Shown piece after piece: positions 1 to 12,204 of a DNA stretch of 64,000 nucleotides. The position numbers and the translations under genes are program-made. This DNA is from Centropus unirufus (lineage: Eukaryota > Chordata > Aves > Cuculiformes > Centropidae), in the NCBI GenBank assembly GCA_013397695.1, contig VYZI01000021.1:3124620-3188619 (forward strand), written 5' to 3'. The notes beneath the pieces were generated by a model. That model worked only from the letters and a program-made list of their open reading frames with translations. It ran no database searches and was not told where the DNA came from. Numbering within the stretch: the first letter of the stretch is position 1; the number at the start of each line of letters is the position of its first letter.

Positions 1-670
1 GGAATATTTAAAGGGATGGCAAGGCAACATTCACTAATGAATGTAAAGTAATGGCTGTGGAACCATGGCCTTGATCTGCTGTGTCAATAGATATCTATAA
101 GCAAAGGGTTAGAAGGAGAACTCAAAATAGTTCCCCTTACTTCAGCACGCAGGGAAATTGCAGCATTTTCATTCTCCCTGGGATCATCAGCAGGGAGTAG
201 GAAAGCTTTGAGATCACTCCGTTCTGGAGGACTAGCAAGTAGAAAAGAAATCCCTTCAGACTCATTTGTCAAGCAAGAGCATCAGTGTACAGCAGCCTGC
301 AGTAACACAGGAACTTTGCTTGCTTGCACTCGAAACAGATGGGACTTCACTACTCCTGTCCAATGTGTCCACAAAGTTTTGTAACATCCAAAAAGTTAAC
401 AGACATCTGCAACATCTGCAGCATTAATATTTTCTGCTTCTCCACAGAAAATACAGCTTCATACACTTCCAGTTTTATCTGGATCAAGGGCAAGATCAGA
501 TTCAAGAAAGAATAGCTGTAAAAGGACTTATGTACTCAAAAACATTTCCCCTTTAATGATCATCTCCTGTAAATTAGCTAAGCATAAAGCCATCTCATTT
601 TCTTGCATGGAGATGACTGGAAAGAGAAAAGAGCTGTCCTGTGCTCCAGCTACATGAAGGAATGGAAACG
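1..670. other. Non-genic A+T-rich sequence
   Basis: No gene is seen. The short open frames here (about 60 codons) have no recognisable domain, no coding-like codon pattern and no convincing splice sites. No repeat family is recognised before the CR1 end at 671. Confidence 0.6.
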
Positions 671-790
671 ATAGAATTATAGGATGGTTTGGGTTGGAAG
701 GGACTTCTAAAGGTTGTCTAGTCCAACATCTCTGCAACGAGCCCGGACATCAACCCGGAGGCAGGGTTTACTCCCCCTCCTATCCAGCCA
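671..790 (-). mobile_element. CR1 LINE fragment, 3' end (avian type)
   Basis: The plus strand carries the reverse complement of a CR1 3' terminus. Two octamer-like units (ATAGAATT, ATAGGATG) at 671-686 correspond to the ATTCTATG-type terminal repeats of CR1, followed by TTTGGGTTGGAAGGGAC and then GTCTAGTCCAAC, all hallmarks of avian CR1 3' UTRs. The similarity fades after about 780-800, so this is a short 5'-truncated insertion, as is usual for CR1. It contains no coding capacity. The wording TTTGGGTTGGAAGGGAC is closer to bird than to turtle or crocodilian CR1 copies, which is the main taxonomic clue in the window. Element identity is established family knowledge recalled without a database search; the right boundary is approximate. 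Confidence 0.85.
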
Positions 791-1974
791 GGATCTTACT
801 TCCCTGAAGAAATCTGTTATGCTCAGGTCTTGTGTCAGGAAGTCTTCAGCTACTGCTACTGCAGACTTTAGCTGTGAATTGGAGCTCCCATCCGTTTGCT
901 GATTATATTGTACAAAAGAATCAAAATTACTATCTGCAGCTGAGTCATGTGCTCTTTTAGCTTCCCCCTTTGGAAGAGCAATTTTTCAACTGTTTCTTGC
1001 CAGGTCTCAATCAGAGCCCTTCTTAGTTGGAATTACAACAAATAGGAAAATAACGGTGCTTACAGCATTTAATTATTATGACTGAAATATTATTGTTGTC
1101 TCTCTTGGCCTGGACATGGGGCTAGAATTCCTTAAGGTGACATTTTCAAGGCACAATGAAACATGTTTTACATGAGATTCCTTAAACCCATCAATTATGC
1201 ATGCTACAGAAACTTGTTATTGTACTCTGAGGACATGATCCAAACACCAATTGTGGTTATTGGAGATCCACAGGACTTGGATCATATCCTAAATCAGCTG
1301 TATGGCCAGCTATCAAAGTTAATAGCTTTTTTCTTTGTTGTCTGACTATAGTCTTTAAAGCTGAATCTTCCTCCTTTACTGTCTTAAAAGTACAGATAAA
1401 ATGTCTCACCTTATGGACAATTTTTAGTGGTTTTTCTACTTGGATAGGTTAGCAAAACTTCTTTTGAATTTCGTAATTTCTATACAAAAGAGTGCGAGTG
1501 CATGTGTGTAAGTATTCCCCACATGTTTGTCAGGTGTCAAAAAAAATATCCCCAAACCTGTATGTTTACACTTCTGTCTTTTCATTAATTAAAAACAGGA
1601 TATTCAATATTAAACAAAGTGAAAACCAGATATTAAAGAATGTTACCCACCTAAGTAGCATAAAGAAGCTTGGTTTGTATGCCTTTTCCCCATGCTCCAT
1701 TAGAAGTTAGATTCCTGCCCAAAATAAAGGCACGTAGCACCCTTTCCCTCAGTAAGGTTACACAGATATGCTTCAGGTTTCCTCCTCTCATGTATTACCA
1801 CCAGGAAATTATTTACAAGCCCCTTATCAAAAGTTCTTCTGATGTCTAAGAGAGTTGTGAGTTATTTTGACACAATCCTTCCCTATTCACCACCTTGTCA
1901 TAAAAGTTAGAAAGATTGACAGAAAAATACCCAATAAGAGAGGAGTTTAGTTAATGCAGTGGCTTAGGGATTGC

Positions 1975-2003
1975 TTTTTTTTTTTTTTCCCTCCCTCCCT
2001 TTT
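1975..2003. repeat. Poly-T followed by (CCCT)n
   Basis: Fourteen consecutive T residues (1975-1988) run into CCCTCCCTCCCTTTTT, giving a pure pyrimidine tract of about 30 bases on the plus strand. It could be a slippage-prone microsatellite; no retroposon body is visible on either side. Confidence 0.85.
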
Positions 2004-2723
2004 TAAATCTGAATATTTAACACCAAGAGAGAAACCGGTCCTGTTTTTAGGCTGGAATAACAGCAGTTTCTGTTTCTAACCTGGGAAGAATGTGATGGGG
2101 ATTGAAAAGCACCCCTGTCCTATTGTTAGACTCCCCCGGCACTGATCCTTGCTTTTAACATCATAATGAAGGATGCTCTTTAGTGGATTATCTTGAGAAG
2201 GGATTAACTCCTTCAAGACTTCTTAGGAGGCAAGGTGTTTTGAGCCCTAAATACACACCAATTGCCTGCTTAACTTTTCATCTTATTTTGAAAACTGCCC
2301 AGCTGGAATTCAAATTCTTTTCCATAGAGCTGAATTTTCTTAGTAGCAAAGTTTGAGTCAGGGGCAGCAGATGCTAAAAATAAATACTGTTCATTTAAAC
2401 GTGTAGCTAAGTGTTTCAGATACTTTACTGAGACGGGCATGGAAGAATAAGAGTCAAAATTTTGCTGCAAATTCTGCAAAGCTTTAAATTCTGTCTCTGC
2501 TGCTCAGGCACAAGAAATAAGTCTCCGTAGCCTAACCTTTCTTACAAGGCTCTCTTTTTAACGTGACAGGGAGACATAATATAGACAGATAGATCATTAA
2601 AATACATTCAATGACACCCATATAGATTTCTTCTTTTCATTTTTATTAATATATTACTTTTCTAAAGAGTTAATAAGGCTGTACATGGATATGCCTTGTG
2701 ATATTTAAACCGTAGGCAGATAT

Positions 2724-2836
2724 GCATGTATACCCATGCAGATGTACACACATACTTACATAGACCCATATAGATACACACACCCAAATTATCACTCACA
2801 ATCCTATGAATACATGCACACGCATATATATATGTG
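2724..2836. repeat. Degenerate CA/TA-rich low-complexity tract
   Basis: The tract is rich in ACACAC, CATACA and ATATAT words and ends in an alternating CATATATATATGTG stretch near 2822-2835. It resembles a decayed (CA)n/(TA)n microsatellite. No gene or transposon signature accompanies it. Confidence 0.6.
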
Positions 2837-5016
2837 ATTTGGCTGCTCTACCTTGACTTTCAACAACATCATTATCAGCATTGTTTTATGACACATTTGC
2901 TGTAGCATACAAAATGCCTAGTACAAAAAAAAGCACTGAAAAGAGGACTAATTGCTCTATAATTTATAATCAAGTGACTTCTTCAACCTATGCTTCTTTA
3001 TCTTAATAACCATTCATTTGTGTCTGCCTAATTTATTGGAAATGAAATCTTGTAGTTGTTCCACGTTCATCTTATCCCTCAGCTAACCTTGTCTCCATTA
3101 TTAACCTACACCATTGTGTCTTATTCTGCTTGGCAAGGAAGAAGGAAGAATCCCCGAAAGTTTTTCTTCCTTCTTTGTTACTTTTCACTTCACTAAAATC
3201 TTGCATTCTGCTAGACTTGCAGTATTAAAACACTTCGTTTTGTTGACAAAGGTGAGGTTTATTTTTTTATTTCTCTGGAGCTGGCTGAGGGGGTGGGGAA
3301 TTGAAGTATACTTTTCACAGAAAACCAGAACTTTTTTGGGGGCTGGGGGCAGAACTCTTTTAAAGGAGGAAAATTCTCAGTTTTCTTGTTTTGCTCCCCT
3401 CGGATTTTGTCCTTTCGTTTTGGCACTTTCTGCAGCTACAACATAGATGATTTGCAACTTCATAAACAACTTTTGTCAATTGGATTATCCAGCCTAATGT
3501 ATGAAAAAGAGTTTGCTAAAAGCAATCACATACATAATTCTGAGGGCAAGTGAGTTTTCTCCAATTTTAACAAATGGAGAAGACCCAGGTGCACTCTTAT
3601 TGTGAGCTAAATGAAATACCCTCTTATTCATTTTTGTAATAATAACTGTATTCCACAGACTATGCTTTAATTGTAAATAATCCCCCACATTCTTTCAGTG
3701 TAAACTCTTTAAGGAGTCATGAATTTTATTTATACTCTCTCACTCTTTGAGAGTCTTTTGTTTATTTGCTGTTTAGTTCTTTGTGAAATAACACTCCCAG
3801 AAGAAAATCCCCCTCTCTGCTTAAGGAATTAGCCCAGAGACAAAAGCAGGGAATTCTTTAAGCCTTGTTTTGTGCTAAGAGAAATGTTTGACATTTCTGT
3901 GGAGAGGTGTTTAGTTTGGATTCATTAGGTCTTAGGGACTCTTTTCTCTTTTTTGGCCTTTCAGTTTCTGTCACTGTTTTTTTTCTGTGTTTGGTAGACT
4001 GAAGAGAATTTACCAATGTGTAATTAGGTTTCCTACATTTGAATAGCAAAATCCAGTCGTGTTTTAAATAGGAGAGCTAAGCATTCCCCTCAACCAGCAG
4101 GCCCAAACCTGAAACCTGCTTTGTGAGCAGACGAAAGAACAGCAGAAGGGAGAAAAAGGCTTCCCCAAGGTTACTTAATGGCTGAAACAAACACCAATAA
4201 GGCTTCACTAGTGCAATTCCATCCAATGCAGCAAAAAGAGAAGCTGAAGTGTTGAAAAACATGGTTTCTATTAGAACTGGGCCTTAGAATTGCAAAAACA
4301 TATATGTGATGTGTGTCATATTATTGCTTCCTTCCTTGGGTTTATATGGTTGGAAAATTATCAGCATAAATTAATCCTGTATGATATTTCTTTTAATGGT
4401 ACATCACAGCTTTATGAGTAAGTTCCATCAAATTAGAATCATCACCTCTGCCTCGTGTATATAAACAGTTGGCCAAAAGCCACACAATAGACAATCCAAG
4501 GGCAAAAATACATGACAAATATGCCAAAAGTTGCAAAAGAGCTTTTATTTTGGTTATGAAACACAGGTAAGACTGTTAGGGGGAGAATGGGACTGCAATT
4601 CTAAAACGAAAAGAGCAAATTGTGGTTTTGTAACAAGAGATGAAGAGGAAGCTGCCCACTGAAACAGCTGTTTTGATCATTTTGGACTGTTTCTGTCAGT
4701 ACTAGCACTGGGCTGCATTTCTGTTGAAAATGGTGGAAAGGAATGTGCTGGCAATTTCAAATTTTTTTTCTTCCCAGATTCTTATCAAAGTGGGAAAACC
4801 ATCCAAACTGATATTTCCTTAAACAGTTTCCATTTTCAAGCAGTCAGCAAATTTCCAGAGAATAAGGAATTTTCTTTAAAAATAATCCCAGCAGACTACA
4901 ATTTGAAACCCTGTTCTTATCCAAAGCTGTGTTTGTAGCTAAAAACAGTCTGAAGTTGTCCATTGGGGCTGTGCAACACAGTGGAAAATTAGAAGGTTAA
5001 AGACCACGATGAGCAC

Positions 5017-5038
5017 AAAAAAAAAAAATAAAAAAAAA
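5017..5038. repeat. A-rich tract (A12-T-A9)
   Basis: Twelve A residues, one T and nine more A residues. It could be a retroposon tail, but the upstream sequence does not match a known LINE or SINE that I recognise, so it is listed only as a simple repeat. Confidence 0.85.
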
Positions 5039-7329
5039 TCAGCCCTTGAGCACACATTTACCATCCCCTAGACATGAACATGGTGGGTTTATCAAATTTA
5101 TCTTTGTACAGAAGTTTTACCTCATTTCTCAAGCCTCTTTAAATGTAAATACATTGTTAAGGGACATTTTTAATAATGAGTTCCATACTTATTTAACCAT
5201 TTTATCCAAAATTGCCCAGATTTATTGGTTTTTCAGCGTTTTCTTCCTTTTCTATTTTCTCTGGGACTTCCCTTCTGGGTGAGGAATGTCACCGCTGAAA
5301 AACAATAATGTTATTTAGCTGGCTTTTAAAAGCTACAATAGTTACGAAGTCTAGATCATTTTTTATTTGTTAACTGGCTGCTGCCAAATACAACCAATTC
5401 ATCTGGTGGAAAGACTTCATGCAATAGCTAACAAATCTGGAATATTCTTCATTGGTATATCTGGCAGTAACCACCTGTTGCGATGCCAAACATACAGTGT
5501 GAAACATATCTGGATGTTGGCAGACTTCGGTTTCATTGCAGAGCATCACTGCATCACATAAAAGTTTAGTTTTCTCCCTTTCAAATATGCTGAACACCTG
5601 CTCCTCTCATTGTTTCCCTATTTACTATTGCTTTTTTTGTCTTTAATTCAAGTAATACTTGTGTTTTCTGATTGATAGAAGAGCTCTCTGGAGTTTTTCC
5701 ACTGACTTTGGTGATTTTGATTTTGTTCCCAGAGGTATAGGTGCACAGGCTTTTTTAGCTATTTAATATTTGCACAGCCCTCTGCCTGTACGTACTGATA
5801 TACCAATTGAGACATTACGATTTCCCTCATAACAGAAGAAAAGATACCTACAGCCCCTGAATCCTCTCCTTGACAGACAAAATATGTTTAAGGAAACTGT
5901 TGAGAAGTAAAAATCGGTAACATGAGGCTGGGGTTAACCATAAATATCCTCTTTTTCCATCCAAGACATTCGTCTTGGCAGAATTTGAGAACCTTGGATA
6001 TTTATTTAGGATTTCCATAAATTTCACAGCTTCACAACATCTGGCAACCCCGGCCACAACCAGTACAAATAGTTTACAGTGATGCCCTCTGTGTGCACAG
6101 CAAATCCGGAACTCTTTGTATGGATGCATCTTATTTACTGCGTATGCTCAGGCATTCTGTCAGTAAGCATCACAAGAATCTATAAGCAAGGGCTTCTTGA
6201 GAGTCTGTGGCTGCTGAGAAAAGTCACCAATGAAAATGTGAGAGCCCAATGCATGTGGACTGCTTTTCTCCTTTCTAGCAATAACCTCATATGAGGGAGA
6301 AACAGAAAGGGACATGACCCTTCCCCTGCTGTCATATCCGGAGATCTACAGTCGACTTACTGCATATGTTCTAATGAAGAGAACAATGGGGTTTCATCTT
6401 GCATAGAAAGAACGTTTCTGTGTGTTTGTTTGTTTTTTTCAAGGCAGTATGTTGTTGAAAATATTTTGGTCCCAAAATAGGTCAGAGGCAATTAAGTCCT
6501 GCCTGATGCATTCTTTCCACTTCTGTAAGCTGTGCTGTGGGATGCTTCAGGATCCTTCTCTTGGATGGGGAGAAGGACACAATTCCTTGTGGATCAAGCC
6601 CATACTTTAGCAGAAAATGAGAGGACAGGGAAGGGTATTTTGGGGATTATCTTAAGTAGGTAAAATGCCTGCATGGAAAAAAATGCTATTTTGGGTCTAT
6701 TCTGCAATAGAAGTCCTAGTAGGATGCATTAGTATTACTTCCTAGGGATCCAAAAAAAAGCCCTTTTCAGAGAATGCATTACAATTTCTGTTGAAATTGG
6801 GTTCATGCATATCAGCATCCTTTCAGACAACACAGTGTAGTTTTATGCTCGTAGTACCAGTAAAACAACAGTGTTTTAGGATGCAAAAGAAAACTTAAGA
6901 AACTAGCGCTGATCATATTATAAAGCCATAATGCAAACAGAAGGTGTAACATCAGCTATAGTAATGTCCTTAGTTCTTTCTCCTACTTCAAAGAAAGATA
7001 TAGATAACTGGTGGCATTCAGTTTATATATGGAAGGAGGGAGGGTCCCATTTCATTAGCCTCAGTAAGTTTTGGATTAATACTTCATCTCCCATTTTTTT
7101 AATAAGAGATTGCAATTATTACTGTTAAGGGGGATGGGGAGATAAGACAATAATTTTAGACATAAATTAAATCATAATTTCCTTATTTTTCCTGTATTAC
7201 CTATATTCCATCATTTCCTGTAAGGTAGTAACCCATTCATAACAGTTCCAGTACTAGAACTTTTAGAAAAGGTGCGTAGAATCCTGGATAATTATGGAGT
7301 GAATTTTCCTCCTTAACACTATTAGTCAG

Positions 7330-7535
7330 TAGTTGGCTTCTGTCCTGGAGCATAATTGTTTATATCCCTAATGTATGGTTTCATCCTGTGTAATGTAACT
7401 GCGGATGCTCTCATTATCCATATAAGTGTTTAATAAATCCCTTTAATCCCGCTAAACTCATGCCTCAAAGATACTGTATTTTGTGCCAGTGAGTTCCATA
7501 TGTTAATTAACTACTGCATAAGAATGATCCTGAGT
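7330..7535 (-). mobile_element. Old CR1/L3-like LINE 3' fragment
   Basis: The plus strand contains, in order, a TATATCCCTAATGTATGG-like word (7371-7378 region), ATTATCCATATAA (7413-7425), AATCCCGCTAAACTC (7445-7459) and CCAGTGAGTTCCATATGTTAA (7485-7505). Together these match the antisense of a CR1/L3-type 3' region remembered from sauropsid genomes, where the words run CTAAACTC...GGCAATGAGTTCCACAGGTTAATTA. Preservation is poor and the ends are approximate. The orientation follows from that comparison: the sense strand is minus. It has no coding capacity. It could belong to another old LINE clade such as L2; a repeat-library search would settle it. Confidence 0.55.
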
Positions 7536-9681
7536 ATAATTTTTGGAGAATATTTTGTTAAAAGCTTCACATAAACTCACATGGACAGCAATCTTTGCTA
7601 TTTCTTCTATACTTGTAATGATATTCTAACTCATCAATCAACTAATAAAAAACCTAGTGTTTTCCAAACAGTTAATTTTAATTGGATATTTTAAAGTAGT
7701 CACAGAAAATGGATTCCTGCTATGCCTGCACTAGAAATATCAGAGAGCAGAATTGCTCTTATCTGTTTCAGATACAGAAACTCAAATACGACCCATGATC
7801 CCAGTTAAGGCGGGGTGTGACTTCTCAGATGGTGCCCTAGGAGAGTAGCATCCTGGCTCTTTGAGAGGGAGCATCTCCCAGTTCCTTGGCAAATTTGTCC
7901 TCCAATCTGCAATACAACAGGTCAGCCCAGGAGACCATCCTGGATGGGCTTTTGACCGGCCTTCTGCCTCACGAAGCTCATCTCTTCCATGACCTTAAAC
8001 CAGCACACACACCACTGTGACAATGAACATTCACCTCCAAATTGCAGTACAGCTTTCTCCAACCATCATGTCTCTTAAGGAAGATGACACATACTGACAA
8101 AAAAATCTTAAGAGCCTATTAACATATTATTTAGTAAATCTGACACCACTGGATAAATGTGCAGTGTCTTCAAGACACTGGTTCAGTTTTCCGAAGCGAA
8201 GGAGCCAGCATAGTGGGCTCCAGTGCTGAGCCCTATTCTGGCACCTCTGCCTCTCCCTCATTTCAGGAAGTACCATTTTCTTTGCAATGTCAGCCTTATC
8301 CCTCCTATGAAACTAAACTAGTTCAAAGATTACAGATTAAAGGTAAACTATGTAAATTATGAAGATTATGATATTTTAGGTACCCAGATGCACTAGAAAG
8401 AATACAGACTGATTTCTAAAAGGGGATTGCAGCCATCACAAAAAAAAATATAGTTTGGATAGTCACTCAAAGAAGTAAAAGTTCTTCCAAAGCTCCCAAA
8501 AACATACAAATTGCTCCTTTATTGTTATTGAAAGCAGTTTATTTGTAACTTCCATAGCAGCATGGGCCATAGCTTTTTAATGGGAAAGAATTAAATTTAA
8601 TGTATATTTTCCAACAATTTAAAATGCTGTTCCTGCTTTTCTCCATCTACCAACTCTTATTACACAATAAAATTTTGGGGTGCTGTATTTTCTAAGGTGG
8701 ACAACATAGAAAAATCAAATATTCTATTTACAAGGTGAACCAGAGAAGATCTCTGGCTACCACGGATAAAATCAAGCCCATTTTTGTTTAATGGGAGTCA
8801 GATCTCAGGGGACTGAAAGTGTTCTTTTGAGGATATTATTTCCATTAACATTTGTTGGTTTTATTTTGTTGCAAAATGGACTATTTTCTGAAGTTGTCTG
8901 TCACTTTTGAAATGGAAATCATGACAAATTATAGCCCATTTTCCTTGCTATGCTTTATCAAGCTCATTAGAGATGATGCATGGTCTGAAGTTAACATAAA
9001 AAAGACAAAAAGCAACATAGGAGGCTTCTCTTCTTATCACTAATGTTTACACATGAAATGAAATCACCCTGTTTCACTTGTTGCGTTCAATGACCACCTC
9101 TTATGGGCAGATTCAACTCTTTCACTGCTGCTCTACTTTCCCTATAATTACAATAGAAACTCATGCAGCAAAATTTTAATGGTATAAGTTAGCGCAAAAC
9201 TTTTGTTCCTCATTGTCACTATAGCAATCTAGATTCATTTTGAGAAAGAATACATATGCCAAGAAGCTTTTCATAGTCCTACTATGTTAAATTCAGAGAA
9301 ATCTGAATTTGTTCTGGACAGGAAGATTTTGGAGAGCGTTTTTCTACTGAAATAACCATGTAATAAAAGATGTTTTCTGAGTCTCATAGATCCTGATGCA
9401 TCCTGAAAGCCAAGACTTTCATCCAAAAACTAAACAGCTGTGGTGTAGTTTTCAGGCACTTAATGTTTGCATAAACACATTTTTTCTTCTGCAACTTGAA
9501 TCAATCCTTATATCAATAACAGAGCAAACTTCCAAACAATTGTTTGAAGGAAAGAATTTAGCAAATCTTTTTGATATTAGAAGGAGTTCCGCTTATATAT
9601 TTTAGATTAACTTTAATATCTGGAAAACTTGGGTACTATATGAATTAGCTGGAACCATGTGATGGAAGTGTTTCCTTATAT
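7536..9681. other. Non-genic stretch
   Basis: No gene is seen. A somewhat more G+C-rich block lies at about 7770-8300 but carries no long open frame with splice sites; the 67-codon frame at 8159-8362 has no recognisable domain. The rest is ordinary A+T-rich sequence. Confidence 0.5.
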
Positions 9682-9760
9682 GGGCCCTGATTCAGAAAAG
9701 CACTTAAGCACATGCTTAACTGTTATCATGTGTTAAAGTGCTTTTCTGGATAGGGATCCA
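9682..9760. mobile_element. Palindromic MITE-like element, copy 1
   Basis: Near-perfect inverted repeat. The left arm, 9693-9714 (CAGAAAAGCACTTAAGCACATG), pairs with the right arm, 9727-9748 (CATGTGTTAAAGTGCTTTTCTG), with only a one-base shift in the middle. The outer ends GGGCCCTGAT and ATAGGGATCC extend the symmetry. The words AGCACTTAAGCACATGCTTAA and flanking GGGCCCTGATTCAG are those of a small non-autonomous palindromic element that I recall as dispersed in turtle, crocodilian and bird genomes. A second copy lies at 21058-21172. There is no transposase. The family name is not certain, so it is called MITE-like. Confidence 0.7.
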
Positions 9761-12204
9761 TTCTTAAATTGTAGGCAATAGGACTAATCCAACACTTCTA
9801 AAGAGGTCAGTGGAATAATGGTCTTTGATTTCACTGGACCTTGTCTGACCACTCAGAGACTATCAATTCAACAGTTCAGTGCTAAAATGTGATACTGTAA
9901 AAATGAGGGAAAAAACTTAAAAAGGAGTGTGGAGAGGCAGATGAGCTATCAAAGGAATGATTGTTATTGGCAAGGTAACTTTTAAATGGAAAGGCAAGTC
10001 CATCGCATTTTGACTGAAGTGCTTTAGCTGGTACAATGTCCCATGACCATCTATTGTAATTGTCCACGGGCTAACAAATCGACATTTAATCCAGGAAAAA
10101 CAGAATTTAATTGCTAAAACATGCTGGAGTCTGTAAAGCAAAAACGTACGTCTGGCAACATTGTGATCTTGCAGCTTTGAAAGCCATCTTCCAGCTGCTT
10201 CTTCCTGCCCAGAAAGGAGATGGGCTTGAAAAGACCCTGCTACCTGTGGCCGTTGCCTAAAGCAGCTAAAAAGAGGGAGAGAGGGTGCTGTCATTTTCTA
10301 ATAGTTTGGATTGTAGCCACATTTTCCAAACTGTGCTCCAAAACGAAGTGAGAGTACTATTCTAAGCAGTCGCTGCTGTGGTTTTATTTTAGTTGCACAT
10401 TTGCCTTTGTAGACCTTTGAAAATAAAACTTCTCAAAATTGATGAAAACTGAGGAAAGAATCTTGCTTACATTGGACTGCTTAAATGTGCAAAACCAGTG
10501 TGGTCATCTTGATGGTTATATAATGGGAGGAAGCATATGACAAGCTGGGAGTTTTTTTTAACCTGCTCCCGCTTTAATTCAGAGTCACCGTAAGCCTCCT
10601 TCAAATTCATTAACTTGCCTTGGTTATGTCTAGACTGCGGGGATAATGCTTTGCAGTGCAACCCACAGGCCGGACTCAACACCTAGCCATGCTAGCCACC
10701 CCTCCCCGTCTGAGCACTTAGGTCTGCTTCCTAAGGAAACCAAGATCCTCAGGGAGAAAGAGCCTGGCTTTTGCCTCAGCAGAGAATTGGGAGGCAGCCA
10801 GGGCGTGCACCTGGTCCCTAGGAGCCAGGAAGTATCTGCAAATCTCACAATTCAAATATACCCTTCGTTTCTCTAACTGTAGACTGGGCACCAGAGCTCT
10901 CAGCAGAAGTCAGAAGCTCTCATCACCTGTCAGAAGTATTGAGAGGTTTATTTAATTAATGTTTATAATAGTGATTCGAGATGCCAGATGCTACAGTGCT
11001 GAGCTCTCTCTATGTAGTTACATCAATAGATAAAGAGGAGGGAAGACACTAAAGACATGCAAAGCATTCTTAGTTTCTTGCTGATGCAAATTACTGCAGG
11101 TAATTAAGAAGAGCACTACAAAAGAAGGCAGTAGAAGTGAAAGCTTAAACATGAAGAAATAATGACTTTTTTAGAATTCAAGTGAAAAATTAATCAACTA
11201 ATAAAAAGAACTTAGCATATTATAAGCGAACTCATTCTTTTATAATTGAAACACATGGCCTTGCCTCTAAATTGCTATGAAAACTAACCAATAATGTTAC
11301 AATAGGTTTATTTCTTTATACTTATCATGTAGTATAATCATCATTTTGTCTCTTTACATGAACCTCTGAAGAGTGAAAGTTGATAAATACCAATTGTAGA
11401 GTTAAGCGACCAAAACACTTCCTCACAAACCTCATCTGGGCTGCGAGATATCATCTGAAATGTTCAGAGTCTAAAACTCTACCAGGTGAGGACACAGCTT
11501 TTCGTATTGATCACCGTATTGCATTATACAGACACATTTTGCAGACATGAGGGATCCCCAGGAGAACAGATAGATCTATAGTGTAGATAGTACGAAAATA
11601 GGAAGCATACATTCCGTTTGGGGGGGGACATTTCTGGTGTCAGGCGGGTGACTTGTGCCACAGTTTTGCCCCACAGCATCAGTGGCCTCCAGTTTTTCAC
11701 AGGATGTTTCCAAACCCTGCTTAGCCTCCACTTCATCAGAGCCTCAGGGCTTCTTCACAGGAATCACCATTTTTCTAAGTAGTTCTCCACTCAGGCATAG
11801 CCCCATGCAGACTTGTGGTGTGTCCTAATTTTGCTGAGCAATATCACATCTTAATGACTGGCTATAACCTTTGGTTTATGTCCAGGTTGTTAACCCCTTT
11901 ATAAGGGTTGTGGTAGCTGTCAGATGAGGTCAGGCATGCATTCTAATTTTCCACTATTGCATTTAGGGAACTGAGTTCTAAAACTCTTGAGCAATTCTCT
12001 CTTATATAGTAGCGAAGTCCAGATGTCACGACGTCACATACCTGGAGAGGTAAGTAAAGCATGAGTATGTTTTCAGATTATTATTTAGCCCTTGTGTAAT
12101 TACATAAGCACAGGTACATTACAAATCTATATCAGATACTATAGGAGTAAGGTCAGGAGAAGCTTTAAGAAGCTGTTTCTCCTAAGAACTGCTTTGAGGA
12201 AGAA
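9761..12204. other. Non-genic stretch
   Basis: No gene is seen. The 125-codon minus frame at 9917-10294 and the pair of frames on opposite strands at 10630-10876 have no domain similarity that I recognise. A G8 run lies near 11621-11628. A non-coding exon-like segment at 11967-12049 is discussed as a finding. Confidence 0.5.

Larger units (their letters stand above)
791..7329. other. Non-genic stretch
   Basis: About 6.5 kb with no supported gene. It holds a T14 run followed by CCCT repeats (1975-2003), an A+C / A+T alternating tract (about 2724-2836) and an A-tract pair (5017-5038), each listed separately. The longest open frames are 110 codons (3114-3446, plus) and 93 codons (5848-6129, minus); neither has a domain, a signal peptide with a sensible mature chain, or biased codon use, so both are taken as chance frames. 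Confidence 0.55.

Noticed and set aside
9917..10294. 125-codon minus-strand frame
   Set aside because: No recognisable domain, a second overlapping frame in another phase, and no splice or promoter context.
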